A DNA stretch of 64,000 bases from Streptomyces sp. TS71-3 (GCF_018327685.1 NZ_BNEL01000003.1:434001-498000), one strand, 5' to 3'. Counted from the stretch's first letter, positions 25,436 through 34,399 are shown. Numbers and translations: made by a program. The notes: a model not told the origin generated them from the sequence alone.

Positions 25436-26191
25436 ATGAGCGACAGGGACCTGGCCGGTCGGTACTTCGACGCCGCGATCACGCTGCTGGAGCGGGTGCG
25501 CGACGAGGAGGCGGACGGCATCCGGGAGGCCGGCGCCCTGCTCGCCGACACCGTCGAGGCGGGCGGCCGGCTGTTCGCGTTCGGGGCGGGCCACTCGTCG
25601 CTGGCCGCCCAGGACCTCGTCTACCGGGCGGGCGGCCTGGCGCTGGTGAACCTGCTCGCCGTGCCCGGCACGCTGGGCGTGGACGTGATGCCCGCGACGC
25701 TCGGCTCGGCCCTGGAGCACGTGGGCGGGCTGGCCCAGGCGGTGCTGGGGGCGAGCCCCGCGCGGGCCGGCGACGTGCTGGTGGTCATCTCGCTGTCCGG
25801 GCGGAACGCGCTGCCCGTGGAGATGGCGCTCGCGGCCCGGGAGCACGGGCTGAAGGTGATCGGCGTGACCTCCGTCGGCTACACCGCCGCGACCGTCTCG
25901 CGGCACGCCTCGGGCACGTTCCTCAAGGACCACTGCGACGTCGTGCTGGACAGCAGGATCCCGGTCGGCGACGCGGAGCTGTCGGTCGAGGGCATCGGGG
26001 CGCCGTTCGCTCCGGCGTCCACCGTCGTCACCAGCGCGCTGCTCCAGGCCACGGTGGCGACCGCGGCGGGCCTGCTCGCCGAGCGCGGCACCGAGCCGCC
26101 ACTGCTGCGGTCCGCCAACGTGGACGGCGGGAAGGCGTGGAACGAGAAGGTGTTCTCGGAGTACGGGGACCGCATCTTCTACCAGCACTGA
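25436..26191 (+). CDS. SIS-domain protein (phosphosugar isomerase/binding type)
   Basis: 251 residues. FGAGHSSLAAQDLVYRAGG and VISLSGRNALPVEMALAA are the two phosphosugar-binding loops of the sugar isomerase domain. The C-terminal LRSANVDGGKAWNEKVFSEY supplies the family's conserved His/Glu-like end. Such proteins act on or sense amino-sugar phosphates in the cytosol, for example in GlcNAc or MurNAc-6P metabolism. Divergent from dmdR1. ATG with GAGAGGA at 9 nt. Confidence 0.88.
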   Translation: MSDRDLAGRYFDAAITLLERVRDEEADGIREAGALLADTVEAGGRLFAFGAGHSSLAAQDLVYRAGGLALVNLLAVPGTLGVDVMPATLGSALEHVGGLAQAVLGASPARAGDVLVVISLSGRNALPVEMALAAREHGLKVIGVTSVGYTAATVSRHASGTFLKDHCDVVLDSRIPVGDAELSVEGIGAPFAPASTVVTSALLQATVATAAGLLAERGTEPPLLRSANVDGGKAWNEKVFSEYGDRIFYQH

Positions 26192-26218
26192 GGCCTCCGA
26201 GGGCGGCACCCGAACGCC

Positions 26219-26390
26219 GGGGTGGCCCCGGTCCCTCACGCGGTGAACGTGTGGGGGACCCCAGTTCCGTCCGGGTCACGGGAACGTCCGGGGAACCCCG
26301 GTTCTCCTTGGGGCGCGGGAACGTCCGGGGGACACCCCGGTCCCCTCAGGGGCGCAGTGAACGTCCGGGTGACCCCGGTTCCCTCAAGGG
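26219..26390. repeat. Tandem repeats of about 42 bp between convergent genes
   Basis: Four imperfect units around GAACGTCCGGGG.ACCCCGGTT with CTC..GGGGCGC spacers. Each unit contains an internal inverted repeat (CCGGGG/CCCCGG), so the array could form several hairpins. A CTGGTCGCGCAGTTCCCCGCG dispersed repeat follows near 26482-26502. No gene is seen in 26192-26623. Confidence 0.75.
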
Positions 26391-26623
26391 AACTGCGCGA
26401 GCAACCACCCACCCGCCGGTGGTCGGGAAACGACAGAGCCAGCCCCTTCAGGCCGGTGACGATCCGGCGGTCGCGTGGTGGCTGGTCGCGCAGTTCCCCG
26501 CGTTATAGGGCGCTGCGCGCCCCACGCGGCGGCGGAACCGCACATGTCTAAGCCCCGCGGGGCTTATAGGCGCTCCGCGCCCCCGCGGCGGCCCGGCACC
26601 ACGGTCCAGGGCCGAGCCCTGGG

Positions 26624-28063
26624 TCACGACAAGCCGGTGAGCCCCCCGCCGTCGAGGACCTGCGACAGGTCCAACGCCGCGGCTATGCGTACGGCCACGC
26701 TCTCCGCGTAGGAGGCGTCGGCCCGGTCGAACCCCGTACGGCTCGTGCCCCGCAGGAACGTCACCACGCCAAGCGTCCGCCCCCGGCTGCGCAGCACCGT
26801 GCAGAGCGCGTGCACCGCGTCGTCGGGCCACTGCCGCTCCGCCGCCCACGCCGGATCGGGGACCCGGGCCGCCGCGGCCCGCCCCGCGCCGTCCCCCGAG
26901 CCCGGCAGGCCGGACGCCGTGGCCGCGCTGGCGCGTACCGACCCCTCGCGTTCCACGCACTGGAGCGCCGGGTGCCCCGCCCCGTACCGCATGGGCAGGC
27001 CGACGCAGCCGGCGGGGACCGTGGGCCCCGAGGCGCCGGAGGGCGTGGTGACCGCGCGGACCAGGCGCACCGGACCGCCGTCGGGAGCCGTGCCGGGCGT
27101 GATCAGGTCTATCAGGGCGTGGTCGGCGAAGCCGGCGAGGGCGAAGTCGAGCTGGACGGCCGCGGCCTCGGCGGGGTCCTCGCACTCCGCGGCGGCGCGG
27201 GCGGCGCGGTGCAGCTGGTTGGCGCGGAACCTCAGCAGGGCCGCCTCCTGGGTGGCCTGCTTGCTGTCGGTGATGTCCGTGAACAGCCATCCGACGCCGA
27301 GCGGCACCGGCTCCTCGGCGAGCGGCGAGGCGAGGCGCACGAAGCCGCTGCGCAGGCAGCGGCGCCGCTCCCCCTCGGTCGAGCGCAGGGTGACCCACAA
27401 CTCGGCCGGCCCGGGCGGCGCGCCCTCGGCGAGGACGTGCGTGAGGGCGCTCTCCAGCTCCTCCACACCCTGCACGATCAGCTCTCCCAGGGGGCGGCCC
27501 AGCAGGGCGGTCCGGCCGCTGCCCAGGGCACGCGCCGCGTGGCGGTTGACGACGGCGGGGCGGAGGTCGGCGTCGACCAGGACGACGCCCCAGGCGGCGT
27601 CCTCGAACAGCGCCTCGCTGAGCGCGATCGAGCGCTCCAGGTCTATCTGGGCGTGCACCTCGCTGAAGGCGCAGTACACCCCGGCGGGCTCGCCGTCGGG
27701 GCCGCGCACGGAGGCGGACTGGGTGCGCACGAGGACCCGGCCGCCGTCCTTGGTCAGCAGCGCGAACTCGTGCACCTGGCGGCCGGGCGCGCGCATCGCG
27801 GACAGCAGCCGGGCCTGGACCTCCTCGGCGTCCGCGGGGCGCACCGCCCATCCCGCGAAGCCCTGCTTGCCGACCGCCTCGGCGGCACTCCAGCCGAGGA
27901 TCCGCTCGGCTTCGCGGTTCCAGTGGGTCACCACGCCGTCGGCGTCGAACGCGCACAGGGCGGCGTCCATGCCGTCGAGCAGCGCGGCGAGCAGGTCCGC
28001 GCCGTCCCGCCCCGGGTCGGGCGAGCGCTCGTCGGTGGTTCCGCTGCGCCGGGAAGCACTCAC
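26624..28063 (-). CDS. PAS-PAS-GAF sensory protein
   Basis: 479 residues. PAS 1 (about 30-130) contains DGVVTHWNREAERILGWSAA; PAS 2 (about 150-265) contains LRPAVVNRHAARALGSGRTA and ends DITDSKQATQEAALLRF. A GAF-like domain (about 300-470) follows. Unlike many Streptomyces relatives there is no SpoIIE phosphatase or kinase domain, so it must signal through a partner. GTG 28063 is chosen for its AGGGGGTG ribosome-binding site; the extension to 28114 has none. Confidence 0.8.
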   Translation of the reverse strand: MSASRRSGTTDERSPDPGRDGADLLAALLDGMDAALCAFDADGVVTHWNREAERILGWSAAEAVGKQGFAGWAVRPADAEEVQARLLSAMRAPGRQVHEFALLTKDGGRVLVRTQSASVRGPDGEPAGVYCAFSEVHAQIDLERSIALSEALFEDAAWGVVLVDADLRPAVVNRHAARALGSGRTALLGRPLGELIVQGVEELESALTHVLAEGAPPGPAELWVTLRSTEGERRRCLRSGFVRLASPLAEEPVPLGVGWLFTDITDSKQATQEAALLRFRANQLHRAARAAAECEDPAEAAAVQLDFALAGFADHALIDLITPGTAPDGGPVRLVRAVTTPSGASGPTVPAGCVGLPMRYGAGHPALQCVEREGSVRASAATASGLPGSGDGAGRAAAARVPDPAWAAERQWPDDAVHALCTVLRSRGRTLGVVTFLRGTSRTGFDRADASYAESVAVRIAAALDLSQVLDGGGLTGLS

Positions 28064-28332
28064 CGAGGCACCCCCTGCCGGCCGTTTCGTGTGGAGTGCA
28101 CGTGGTGACGGCACTCCAGATCATTCAACTCGAACGTGACGGAGCCCACACACCGTTCCGCGAAAATCGTGGTGCCGTGAATTTCCGGCGGCACGGAGAT
28201 GACGTCCACGTTTACGTCCCACCTTTGCGTCCGTCATTGATGATGACCCTCTTCCCGCCCCACGAACAACTGCCCGCTCCGTGAAAAACACCGCTCGATC
28301 CCAGCCGTGTCGCGTGCCCCGGAGAAATCCCC
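28064..28332. other. Intergenic region upstream of the PAS/GAF gene
   Basis: 270 bp, clearly AT-richer than average (28120-28290). It contains the promoter of the PAS/GAF gene on the minus strand. No gene supported. Confidence 0.4.
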
Positions 28333-28362
28333 TTGAGCATGGGGCACGGGCGTGCCTAGGCT
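28333..28362 (+). promoter_or_regulatory. Strong HrdB-type promoter of a micro-transcript
   Basis: TTGAGC (28333-28338), an 18-bp spacer, then TAGGCT (28357-28362). Both boxes match the Streptomyces consensus. The expected start is about 28369, just before a strong ribosome-binding site. Confidence 0.65.
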
Positions 28363-28395
28363 TGGGGTCACTCGGGAAAGGAGGTGGTTCGGCAG

Positions 28396-28434
28396 ATGTA
28401 CACATACCGGACGCGAGAGGTGACTGCGGGCTAG
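28396..28434 (+). CDS. 12-codon micro-ORF with a strong Shine-Dalgarno sequence
   Basis: AAAGGAGGTG (28377-28386) precedes ATG 28396 by 9 nt. The frame MYTYRTREVTAG ends at TAG 28434. A hairpin, GTGGGT-ATC-ACCCAC (28475-28489), lies 40 nt further on. No larger gene follows on this strand. Promoter, ribosome-binding site, short frame and hairpin together suggest a translated leader peptide or dual-function small RNA; no family is recognised. Confidence 0.45.
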   Translation: MYTYRTREVTAG

Positions 28435-28474
28435 GGCCCGTCATCACACTCAGTGCGGTGCCGGACCAGCGCGT

Positions 28475-28489
28475 GTGGGTATCACCCAC
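28475..28489 (+). terminator. Short hairpin after the micro-ORF
   Basis: GTGGGT and ACCCAC pair perfectly around ATC (with one further G-C/T-G pair possible at the base). It could end or stabilise the short transcript starting near 28369. Confidence 0.4.
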
Positions 28490-28784
28490 GTCCTCGGGTC
28501 AACCGGGGAGCGCGTAGCCGGCCAATTCCACACAGTCACCCGACCCGCGGGCCGCCGGTACGTCCGGCCGGCTTCCTCCGCTCCGGCGGCAGGAACCATG
28601 GCCCGCGGGTTGTCCGTTTTCCAGGGCCTCGTTCACGGGCTGCCCAGGGCCTTGTCCCGGGCTGCTCCAGGGCCTCCGTCCCGGGGCGCGGGTCCGGACC
28701 GGTACCGGCCGGGTGGGGGCCCGGCGCGGCGCGGGAAGGGCAGGCAACGCCTCGGGGAGAAACAGGCACTGCCTCCGGGACGGA

Positions 28785-28819
28785 TCAGGGACAGATCAGG
28801 ACAGATCAGGGACGGATCA
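28785..28819. repeat. 11-bp tandem repeat containing the pdxH stop codon
   Basis: GATCAGGGACA-type units repeat with periods of 11, 10 and 11 bp. TCA (TGA in gene direction) falls at 28817-28819 (the true stop), 28806, 28796 and 28785. Confidence 0.85.
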
Positions 28820-29608
28820 GGGATAGAGCCGTTCGATGCGCCACGCGCCCGCGGGGGTGCGGATGTAGCGCAGCCGGTCGTGCAGGCGGTTCTCCCGGCC
28901 CTGCCAGAACTCCACCGTCTCCGGCGCGATCCGGAAACCGCCCCAGTGCGGCGGCGCGGGCACGGACTCGCCCTCCGGGTAGCGGGTGACCAGCTCCTCG
29001 TAGGCGCGGTCCAGCTCCGCGCGCGAGGCGACCTCCGAGGACTGCTCGCTGGCCCAGGCGCCGAGCTGGGAGCCGTGCGGCCGGGTGCGGAAGTAGGCGG
29101 CGGTCTCGTCGCGGCCGGTGCGGGACACGGTGCCCGTGACGACCACCTGGCGGGCCATCGGGTGCCAGGGGAAGACCAGCCCGACACGGGGGTTCTCGGC
29201 GAGGTCCCGGGCCTTGCGGGAGGTGTAGTTCGTGTAGAAGACGAAGCCCCGCTCGTCGTACTGCTTGAGCAGCACCGTCCGGGAGCTGGGGCGCCCCTCG
29301 GCGTCCGCGGTGGAGACGATCATGGCGTTGGGCTCGTACAGGCCGCCCTGCTCCGCGGCGCGTACGGCCTCCTCGAACCACCGCGCGAACTGCTCCATGG
29401 GCGCCGTTGCGAGATCGGCCTCGGACAGGCCCTCGGCGCGGTAGTGGGCGCGCATCTCGGCAGGATCGGCCGCGCCGGGCGGCACCGCCACCGGGGGGTG
29501 GGCTGCGGCGTCGATGGCGGCGGCGTCGGCCGCGGCGGCTGCGGCGGCAGCCGTGTCCGCGGCGAGGTCGGCTGGGGTGGCGTCGGCTGGGTGCGCACGG
29601 TCTGTCAC
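28817..29608 (-). CDS. pdxH: Pyridoxamine 5'-phosphate oxidase
   Basis: 263 residues. After an Ala-rich N-terminal tail of about 45 residues comes the FMN split-barrel domain: [52 protein letters not shown]. The C-terminal PdxH region is [20 protein letters not shown] and LHDRLRYIR. It oxidises PNP/PMP to PLP with FMN in the cytosol. Divergent from citrate synthase. The Ala tail is encoded by GCG/GCC runs and is absent from the catalytic core. The stop is embedded in an 11-bp tandem repeat. Confidence 0.96.
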   Translation of the reverse strand: MTDRAHPADATPADLAADTAAAAAAAADAAAIDAAAHPPVAVPPGAADPAEMRAHYRAEGLSEADLATAPMEQFARWFEEAVRAAEQGGLYEPNAMIVSTADAEGRPSSRTVLLKQYDERGFVFYTNYTSRKARDLAENPRVGLVFPWHPMARQVVVTGTVSRTGRDETAAYFRTRPHGSQLGAWASEQSSEVASRAELDRAYEELVTRYPEGESVPAPPHWGGFRIAPETVEFWQGRENRLHDRLRYIRTPAGAWRIERLYP

Positions 29609-29713
29609 GCAGTCATCTTGCCGTACGGACTGCCTCGGGCGGTGGTGAGGGCCCGTACGCGTTTCCGGTTCGGTGCGGGGGTGAACGGCGGGCGACGAGG
29701 GTGACGGACGCAG

Positions 29714-29742
29714 TTCAATGACTACTCATAACTTCGTAGCCT
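29714..29742 (+). promoter_or_regulatory. Possible promoter of the citrate synthase gene
   Basis: TTCAAT (29714-29719), 17 bp, TAGCCT (29737-29742), in an AT-rich patch of the divergent region. It would give a leader of about 135 nt that contains the 24-bp repeats. Confidence 0.4.
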
Positions 29743-29803
29743 GCATGTGGACCGTTCGCGGTACCGACCGCCGTTTCCGGCGCATCGACCGCACCATCGG
29801 CCG

Positions 29804-29867
29804 ACTCACCACCGCACCATCGACCGCACTCACCACCGCACCATCGACCGCACTCACCATCGACCGC
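29804..29867. repeat. 24-bp tandem repeats in the leader of the citrate synthase gene
   Basis: ACTCACCACCGCACCATCGA plus 4 bases occurs twice perfectly (29804-29827, 29828-29851) and once in a shortened form (29852-29867). ACTAAGGAG, the ribosome-binding site, follows directly. The repeat number sets the leader length. Confidence 0.85.
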
Positions 29868-29883
29868 ACTAAGGAGCCCGCCC

Positions 29884-30999
29884 GTGTCCGACTTCATACC
29901 GGGTCTCGAAGGGGTCGTCGCCTTCGAGACGGAGATCGCCGAACCCGACAAGGAAGGCGGCGCCCTGCGCTATCGCGGCGTCGACATCGAGGACCTGGTG
30001 GGCAACGTCACCTTCGGCCACGTGTGGGGGCTCCTCGTCGACGGGTCCTTCGACCCGGGCCTGCCGCCCGCCGAGCCGTTCCCGATCCCCGTGCACTCCG
30101 GCGACGTACGCGTGGACGTCCAGGCCGCCCTCGCGCTGCTGTCGCCCGTGTGGGGCCTGAAGCCGCTGCTCGACATCGACGCGGAGCAGGCCCGCGCCGA
30201 CCTGGCGCGGGCCGCCGTGATGGCGCTGTCGTACGTGGCCCAGTCGGCGCGCGGGCAGGGGATGCCGATGGTGCCGCAGCGGGAGATCGACAAGGCAGGC
30301 AGCATCACGGAGCGGTTCATGACCCGCTGGCGGGGCGAGCCGGACCCGCGGCACGTGGCCGCCGTCGACGCGTACTGGACGTCGGCCGCGGAGCACGGCA
30401 TGAACGCGTCCACGTTCACCGCGCGCGTCATCGCCTCCACGGGCGCGGACGTCTCCGCGGCGCTGTCCGGGGCGGTGGGCGCCATGTCCGGGCCGCTGCA
30501 CGGCGGCGCGCCGTCGCGGGTGCTCGGCATGATCGAGGAGATCGAGCGCACGGGCGACGCGGAGGCCTACGTGCGCGGGGCGCTGGACCGCGGTGAGCGG
30601 CTGATGGGCTTCGGCCACCGGGTCTACCGGGCCGAGGACCCGCGCGCGCGGGTGCTGCGGCGCACGGCGAGGGAGCTGGGCGCGCCGCGGTTCGAGGTGG
30701 CCGAGGCCCTGGAGCGTGCGGCACTCGCGGAACTGCACGCGCGCCGGCCGGATCGGGTGCTGGCGACGAACGTGGAGTTCTGGGCGGCGATCGTGCTGGA
30801 CTTCGCGGAGGTGCCGGCGAACATGTTCACGTCGATGTTCACGTGCGCGCGCACGGCGGGGTGGGCGGCGCACATCCTGGAACAGAAACGGACCGGCCGC
30901 CTGGTCCGTCCGACGGCCCGGTACGTGGGCCCCGGCCCCCGGGCGGTGGCCGACGTCCCCGGCTTCTCCGGGACGGCGGCTCCGCAGCCCGGCGACTGA
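29884..30999 (+). CDS. Citrate synthase, type 2/short form
   Basis: 371 residues. GALRYRGVDIEDLV is the N-terminal family signature. SGPLHGGAPSRV carries an active-site His, MGFGHRVYRAEDPRARVL the second His, and VLATNVEFWAAIVLD the catalytic region. The chain is shorter than hexameric GltA (about 430), as in the citrate synthase/2-methylcitrate synthase group. It condenses acetyl-CoA (or propionyl-CoA) with oxaloacetate. GTG 29884 with AAGGAG. The gene is not in the downstream catabolic operon, but could use its acetyl-CoA. Confidence 0.92.
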   Translation: MSDFIPGLEGVVAFETEIAEPDKEGGALRYRGVDIEDLVGNVTFGHVWGLLVDGSFDPGLPPAEPFPIPVHSGDVRVDVQAALALLSPVWGLKPLLDIDAEQARADLARAAVMALSYVAQSARGQGMPMVPQREIDKAGSITERFMTRWRGEPDPRHVAAVDAYWTSAAEHGMNASTFTARVIASTGADVSAALSGAVGAMSGPLHGGAPSRVLGMIEEIERTGDAEAYVRGALDRGERLMGFGHRVYRAEDPRARVLRRTARELGAPRFEVAEALERAALAELHARRPDRVLATNVEFWAAIVLDFAEVPANMFTSMFTCARTAGWAAHILEQKRTGRLVRPTARYVGPGPRAVADVPGFSGTAAPQPGD

Positions 31000-31071
31000 G
31001 GCTGTCCGCGGGACGGGCGCGGGGCCGGTCGCGAGGGGGCCGGCCGCTTCGGGGCGTCCCCCACTGCCTGA

Positions 31072-31151
31072 AGGGGTCCTTGCACCATGCCCGCCCGGGT
31101 CGCGTGGCCTGGCACCGCGCCCTATCGGACGCTCATGGTGCAAGGACCCCT
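31072..31151. mobile_element. MITE-like element, family 2, copy D (internally deleted)
   Basis: 80 bp with 18-bp perfect terminal inverted repeats (AGGGGTCCTTGCACCATG). The interior keeps both subterminal parts of copy C (GGCCTGGCACCGC and ATCGGACGCTCAT) but lacks its middle. It splits a REP-like palindrome: CCCCCACTGCCTGA on the left and AGGGCGTGGGAGGTGCCCCC on the right. Confidence 0.85.
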
Positions 31152-31273
31152 AAGGGCGTGGGAGGTGCCCCCAGACCTGACGGTCTCGTCGCGGCTGGTC
31201 GCGCCCACCCGGGGGAGCCACACAATGTCAGGGCCCCGCGCCCCTCGGTGGACCGGGGCGAAGCCCCGCGTGC

Positions 31274-31873
31274 TCACCCCAAAGCCTCGTCCAGCAGTGC
31301 CGCCCACTGCCTCACCACCCGCTCCCTGCGCGGGGTGTCGTCCGTGAGGAGTGCCGCGAGGCCCAGGCCGCGGGCCATGTCCAGGAGGCCCTGGACGGTC
31401 TCCCTGGCGCCGGGTACGGACTCGTCGACCCCGAGCAGTTCCACGGCGATGCGGTGAGTGTCGCGGCCGACCCTGGCCTCCAGCTCGGTGACCCGCACGC
31501 GGAGCAGGTCCTCGTGGGCGGCGGCCGTCCAGAGCTGGAGTGCGGCCTTGAACAGCGGGCCGGTGAAGAGGTCGACGAGGGCGGCGACGACGGCCCTGCG
31601 GTCGTGCGTGCCGTCCGGGAACAGTGCGCGCAGTGCGCTGGAGCGCTGCTCGGCCACGTACTCGACGGCCGCCGTGAAGAGGTCCTCGCGGGTCGGGAAG
31701 TGGTGCTGGGCGGCGCCCCGGGAGACGCCCGCGCGCTCGGCGACCACGGCGACGGTGGAGCCCGCCCAGCCGTGCGCGGCGAGGCAGGTCACGGCGGCCT
31801 CCAGGAGCCGCTGCCGGGTCAGCCGGCTGCGGTCCTGCTTCGGCGTGCGGTCCGCCGCGGTCACCGTGCCCAT
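31274..31873 (-). CDS. TetR-family repressor, likely of the acyl-CoA operon
   Basis: 199 residues. The HTH is at about 15-60 (TRQRLLEAAVTCLAAHGWAG, VAERAGVSRGAAQHHFPTRE). The C-terminal ligand domain is divergent. It is the last gene of the minus-strand operon, 4 bp after the hydratase. TetR proteins of acyl-CoA operons usually bind an acyl-CoA and autoregulate; the palindrome at 42837-42854 is a candidate operator. Confidence 0.92.
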   Translation of the reverse strand: MGTVTAADRTPKQDRSRLTRQRLLEAAVTCLAAHGWAGSTVAVVAERAGVSRGAAQHHFPTREDLFTAAVEYVAEQRSSALRALFPDGTHDRRAVVAALVDLFTGPLFKAALQLWTAAAHEDLLRVRVTELEARVGRDTHRIAVELLGVDESVPGARETVQGLLDMARGLGLAALLTDDTPRRERVVRQWAALLDEALG

Positions 31874-31877
31874 GCCG

Positions 31878-32615
31878 TCACCGTACCCACGCCGGATCCC
31901 GCCGCTCCATGAACGCCGCCATCCCCTCGCGGGCCTCCGCGGAGCCGAACAGGCGGGCCGTGAGCGCCGCCATCGCGTCGCCGCCCGACCCGAAGGCCTC
32001 CAGCACGCGCGCGTTGACGAGCTGCTTGGTGGCCCGCAGCGCCTGAGGCGCGGCCTTGCGCAGACCGTCGAGGACGGGGGCGAGCGCGGCGTCGACGTCC
32101 TGTGCGGCGGCCGTCAGCAGCCCGATCCTGGCCGCCTCCGGGGCGTCGAAGCGCTCGCCCGTCAGCCAGTAGCGGCTCGCGGCCCGCGCGTCGAGGCGTG
32201 GCAGCAGCGGCAGGCTGATGAGCGCGGGGGCCACCCCGAGGCGCACCTCCGTGAACGCGAACGTGGCCTCCGGGCCCGCCACGGCGATGTCGCACGCGCC
32301 GAGCAGCCCGAGCCCTCCCGCGCGCGCGTGCCCGGTGACCCGGGCGACGACGGGCTTGTCCAGCTCCAGCAGCAGCCGCAGCAGCGCGAGGACCGCGTCC
32401 GGGGCCGGCGGGTCCTTCAGGTCGGCGCCCGCGCTGAACGTGGACCCGGAGTGCGTGAGCACGACCGCGCGCACGTCGCCGTCCCCGTCGGCCTTGTGCA
32501 GTGCCTCCGTCAGGGCGCTCACCAGGGACCTGGACAGGGCGTTGCGCCGCGGGTGGTCGTCGAGGGTGAGGACGGCGACACCGCGCTCGTGCGCCGTCCT
32601 GAGGGGTTCGGTCAC
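31878..32615 (-). CDS. Enoyl-CoA hydratase/isomerase (crotonase family)
   Basis: 245 residues. GSTFSAGADLKDP is the first oxyanion-hole segment, ARAGGLGLLGACDIAVAG the second, and FTEVRLGVAP holds a conserved catalytic Glu. The other usual Glu of the GGG-x-E-L motif is replaced (GLGLLG), so the activity may be altered. It should hydrate the enoyl-CoA or glutaconyl-CoA intermediate of the operon's pathway. GTG 32615 is chosen for GAGGAG upstream; longer frames to 32720 are not protein-like. Confidence 0.88.
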   Translation of the reverse strand: MTEPLRTAHERGVAVLTLDDHPRRNALSRSLVSALTEALHKADGDGDVRAVVLTHSGSTFSAGADLKDPPAPDAVLALLRLLLELDKPVVARVTGHARAGGLGLLGACDIAVAGPEATFAFTEVRLGVAPALISLPLLPRLDARAASRYWLTGERFDAPEAARIGLLTAAAQDVDAALAPVLDGLRKAAPQALRATKQLVNARVLEAFGSGGDAMAALTARLFGSAEAREGMAAFMERRDPAWVR

Positions 32616-32724
32616 GGGCGGCTCCTCACATCGGTGCGGGCGGTGCGGGGCGGGGCGGCGCACGGCCGCTGGGCCCGCCCGGGGGCGACGCCACGCGCGC
32701 GTGGCGTCGCCGTGCGGCACGCGG

Positions 32725-34362
32725 TCACGGCAGGCTCCTCAGTTCCCGGCGGAGGATCTTCCCCGACGCCGCGCGGGGTATCTCGCCGATGAACTCCACC
32801 CTCCTGATCTTCTTGTACGGCGCGACGCGCTCGGCCGCCCAGGCCATCACGGAGTCCGCGGTGAGAGCGGACTCGGCGGACCCGGCGGACCCGGCGGACC
32901 CGGCGGCGGGCACGACGTACGCCTTGGGGATCTCGTTGCCGTCGTCGTCCACGACGCCGACGACCGCCGCGTCCGCGATCCCGGGGTGGCCGAGGAGCAG
33001 CGCCTCCAGCTCCGCGGGCGCGACCTGGTAGCCCTTGTACTTGATCAGCTCCTTGACGCGGTCCACCACGTACAGCCAGCCCTGCCCGTCGGCGTACCCG
33101 ACGTCCCCGGTGTGCAGCCAGCCCGCCTCGTCGATCATGGCGGCGGTGGCGTCGGGCCTGCCCAGGTAGCCCTTCATCACCTGCGGGCCCCGGAAGGCGA
33201 GTTCCCCGGGGACCCCGGCCGGGACGTCCGCCGCCGGGTCGTCGAGCGACAGGACGCGCATCTCGGTGCTCGGCAGCAGCCGGCCGACGGTGCCCGCGGG
33301 CACGTCCCGCGCGTCCAGCGGGACGACGTGCGTGCCGGGCGACAGCTCCGTCATCCCGTAGGCCTGGGCCAGGTGCGGCAGCCCGAGCCGCTGCGCGCAC
33401 TCCTGGGCGAGCGCGCCGTCCAGGGGCGCGGCGGCGCTCAGCACGAACCGCAGCGACGACAGGTCGTAGCGGTCCACCGCCGGGTGCCTGGCGAGCGCCA
33501 GGACGATAGGCGGGGCGACGTACAGGCCCGTGACGCGGTGCCGTTCGATGGCGCCGAGGAAGGCCTCCAGGTCGAAGCGGGGCAGGACGACGACGGTGGC
33601 GCCGCGCCGCAGAGGGTGGTTCATCAGCGCCGTCAGGCCGTAGATGTGGAAGAACGGCAGCACCGCCAGGATCCGCTGGCCGGGGCCGAGCGGCATCACC
33701 GGGTCGAGCTGGGCCAGGTTGGTGGCGATGGAGCGGTGCGTGAGCATCACTCCCTTCGGGGTGCCGGTGGTGCCCGAGGAGTAGGGCAGCGCGGCGATGT
33801 CCTCACAGGGGTCGACGGCCGGCAGCGCGGGACCGGGCGGGGTGCCGGGCGCGTCGCGGTCCGCGTCACCGGGATCCGCCGCGCCGAGGTCGCGCAGCGA
33901 GCGGTGGCCCTCGGCGCGGTCGGTGACGAAGACCTCCCGGATGCCGCCGGCCCGTTCCGCCGCGGCCCGTGCGACGGGCGCGAGCGCGCCCACGGTGACG
34001 ATCCACCGTGCGCCGCTGTCGGCGAGCTGCCGGGCGAACTCCTCGGCGGTGGAGAGCGGATGGATCAGGGTGACCGGTGCGCCGGCGCGCGCGGCGCCGT
34101 AGAAGGCGGCCGGGTAGTCGATGGTGTTGGGGCTGTGCAGGGCCAGCACGTCGCCCTTGCGGACCCCCGCGGCGGCCAGTCCCGCGGCGATCCTGCGGTG
34201 GTCGGCGTCGAGTTGCGCGTAGCCGACGGTGGTGCCGTCGGTGCCGTCGATCAGCGCGGGGGCGTCGCCCCGGGCCGCGGCGCCGCCCAGGACGGCTTCG
34301 TGGATGGGCAGTTCGACGGCCGGAACGTCTGTGTAGTGGCTGTAGCGGCTGGACAGGACCAC
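32725..34362 (-). CDS. Acyl-CoA synthetase (4-coumarate-CoA ligase-like)
   Basis: 545 residues. The AMP-binding P-loop is YSSGTTGTPKGVMLTH. Further motifs are QAYGMTELSPGTH, LHTGDVGYADGQGWLYVVDR, KELIKYKGYQVAPAELE and RAASGKILRREL with the catalytic Lys. It activates a carboxylic acid as its CoA thioester through an acyl-AMP. A Gly/Ser/Ala repeat, AGSAGSAGSAESA, near 505-520 is a local expansion. GTG with GAGGAG. It provides the entry step of the operon. Confidence 0.94.
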   Translation of the reverse strand: MVLSSRYSHYTDVPAVELPIHEAVLGGAAARGDAPALIDGTDGTTVGYAQLDADHRRIAAGLAAAGVRKGDVLALHSPNTIDYPAAFYGAARAGAPVTLIHPLSTAEEFARQLADSGARWIVTVGALAPVARAAAERAGGIREVFVTDRAEGHRSLRDLGAADPGDADRDAPGTPPGPALPAVDPCEDIAALPYSSGTTGTPKGVMLTHRSIATNLAQLDPVMPLGPGQRILAVLPFFHIYGLTALMNHPLRRGATVVVLPRFDLEAFLGAIERHRVTGLYVAPPIVLALARHPAVDRYDLSSLRFVLSAAAPLDGALAQECAQRLGLPHLAQAYGMTELSPGTHVVPLDARDVPAGTVGRLLPSTEMRVLSLDDPAADVPAGVPGELAFRGPQVMKGYLGRPDATAAMIDEAGWLHTGDVGYADGQGWLYVVDRVKELIKYKGYQVAPAELEALLLGHPGIADAAVVGVVDDDGNEIPKAYVVPAAGSAGSAGSAESALTADSVMAWAAERVAPYKKIRRVEFIGEIPRAASGKILRRELRSLP

Positions 34363-34399
34363 GGCGGCTCCTCACGGCCAGACGGTGGGCGTGGCGGGC

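Noticed and set aside
28281..28517. A 78-codon plus-strand gene upstream of pdxH
   Set aside because: It lacks a ribosome-binding site and starts before the promoter; the 12-codon frame inside fits the signals better. Its last 20 codons look somewhat protein-like, so it is rejected with mild doubt.
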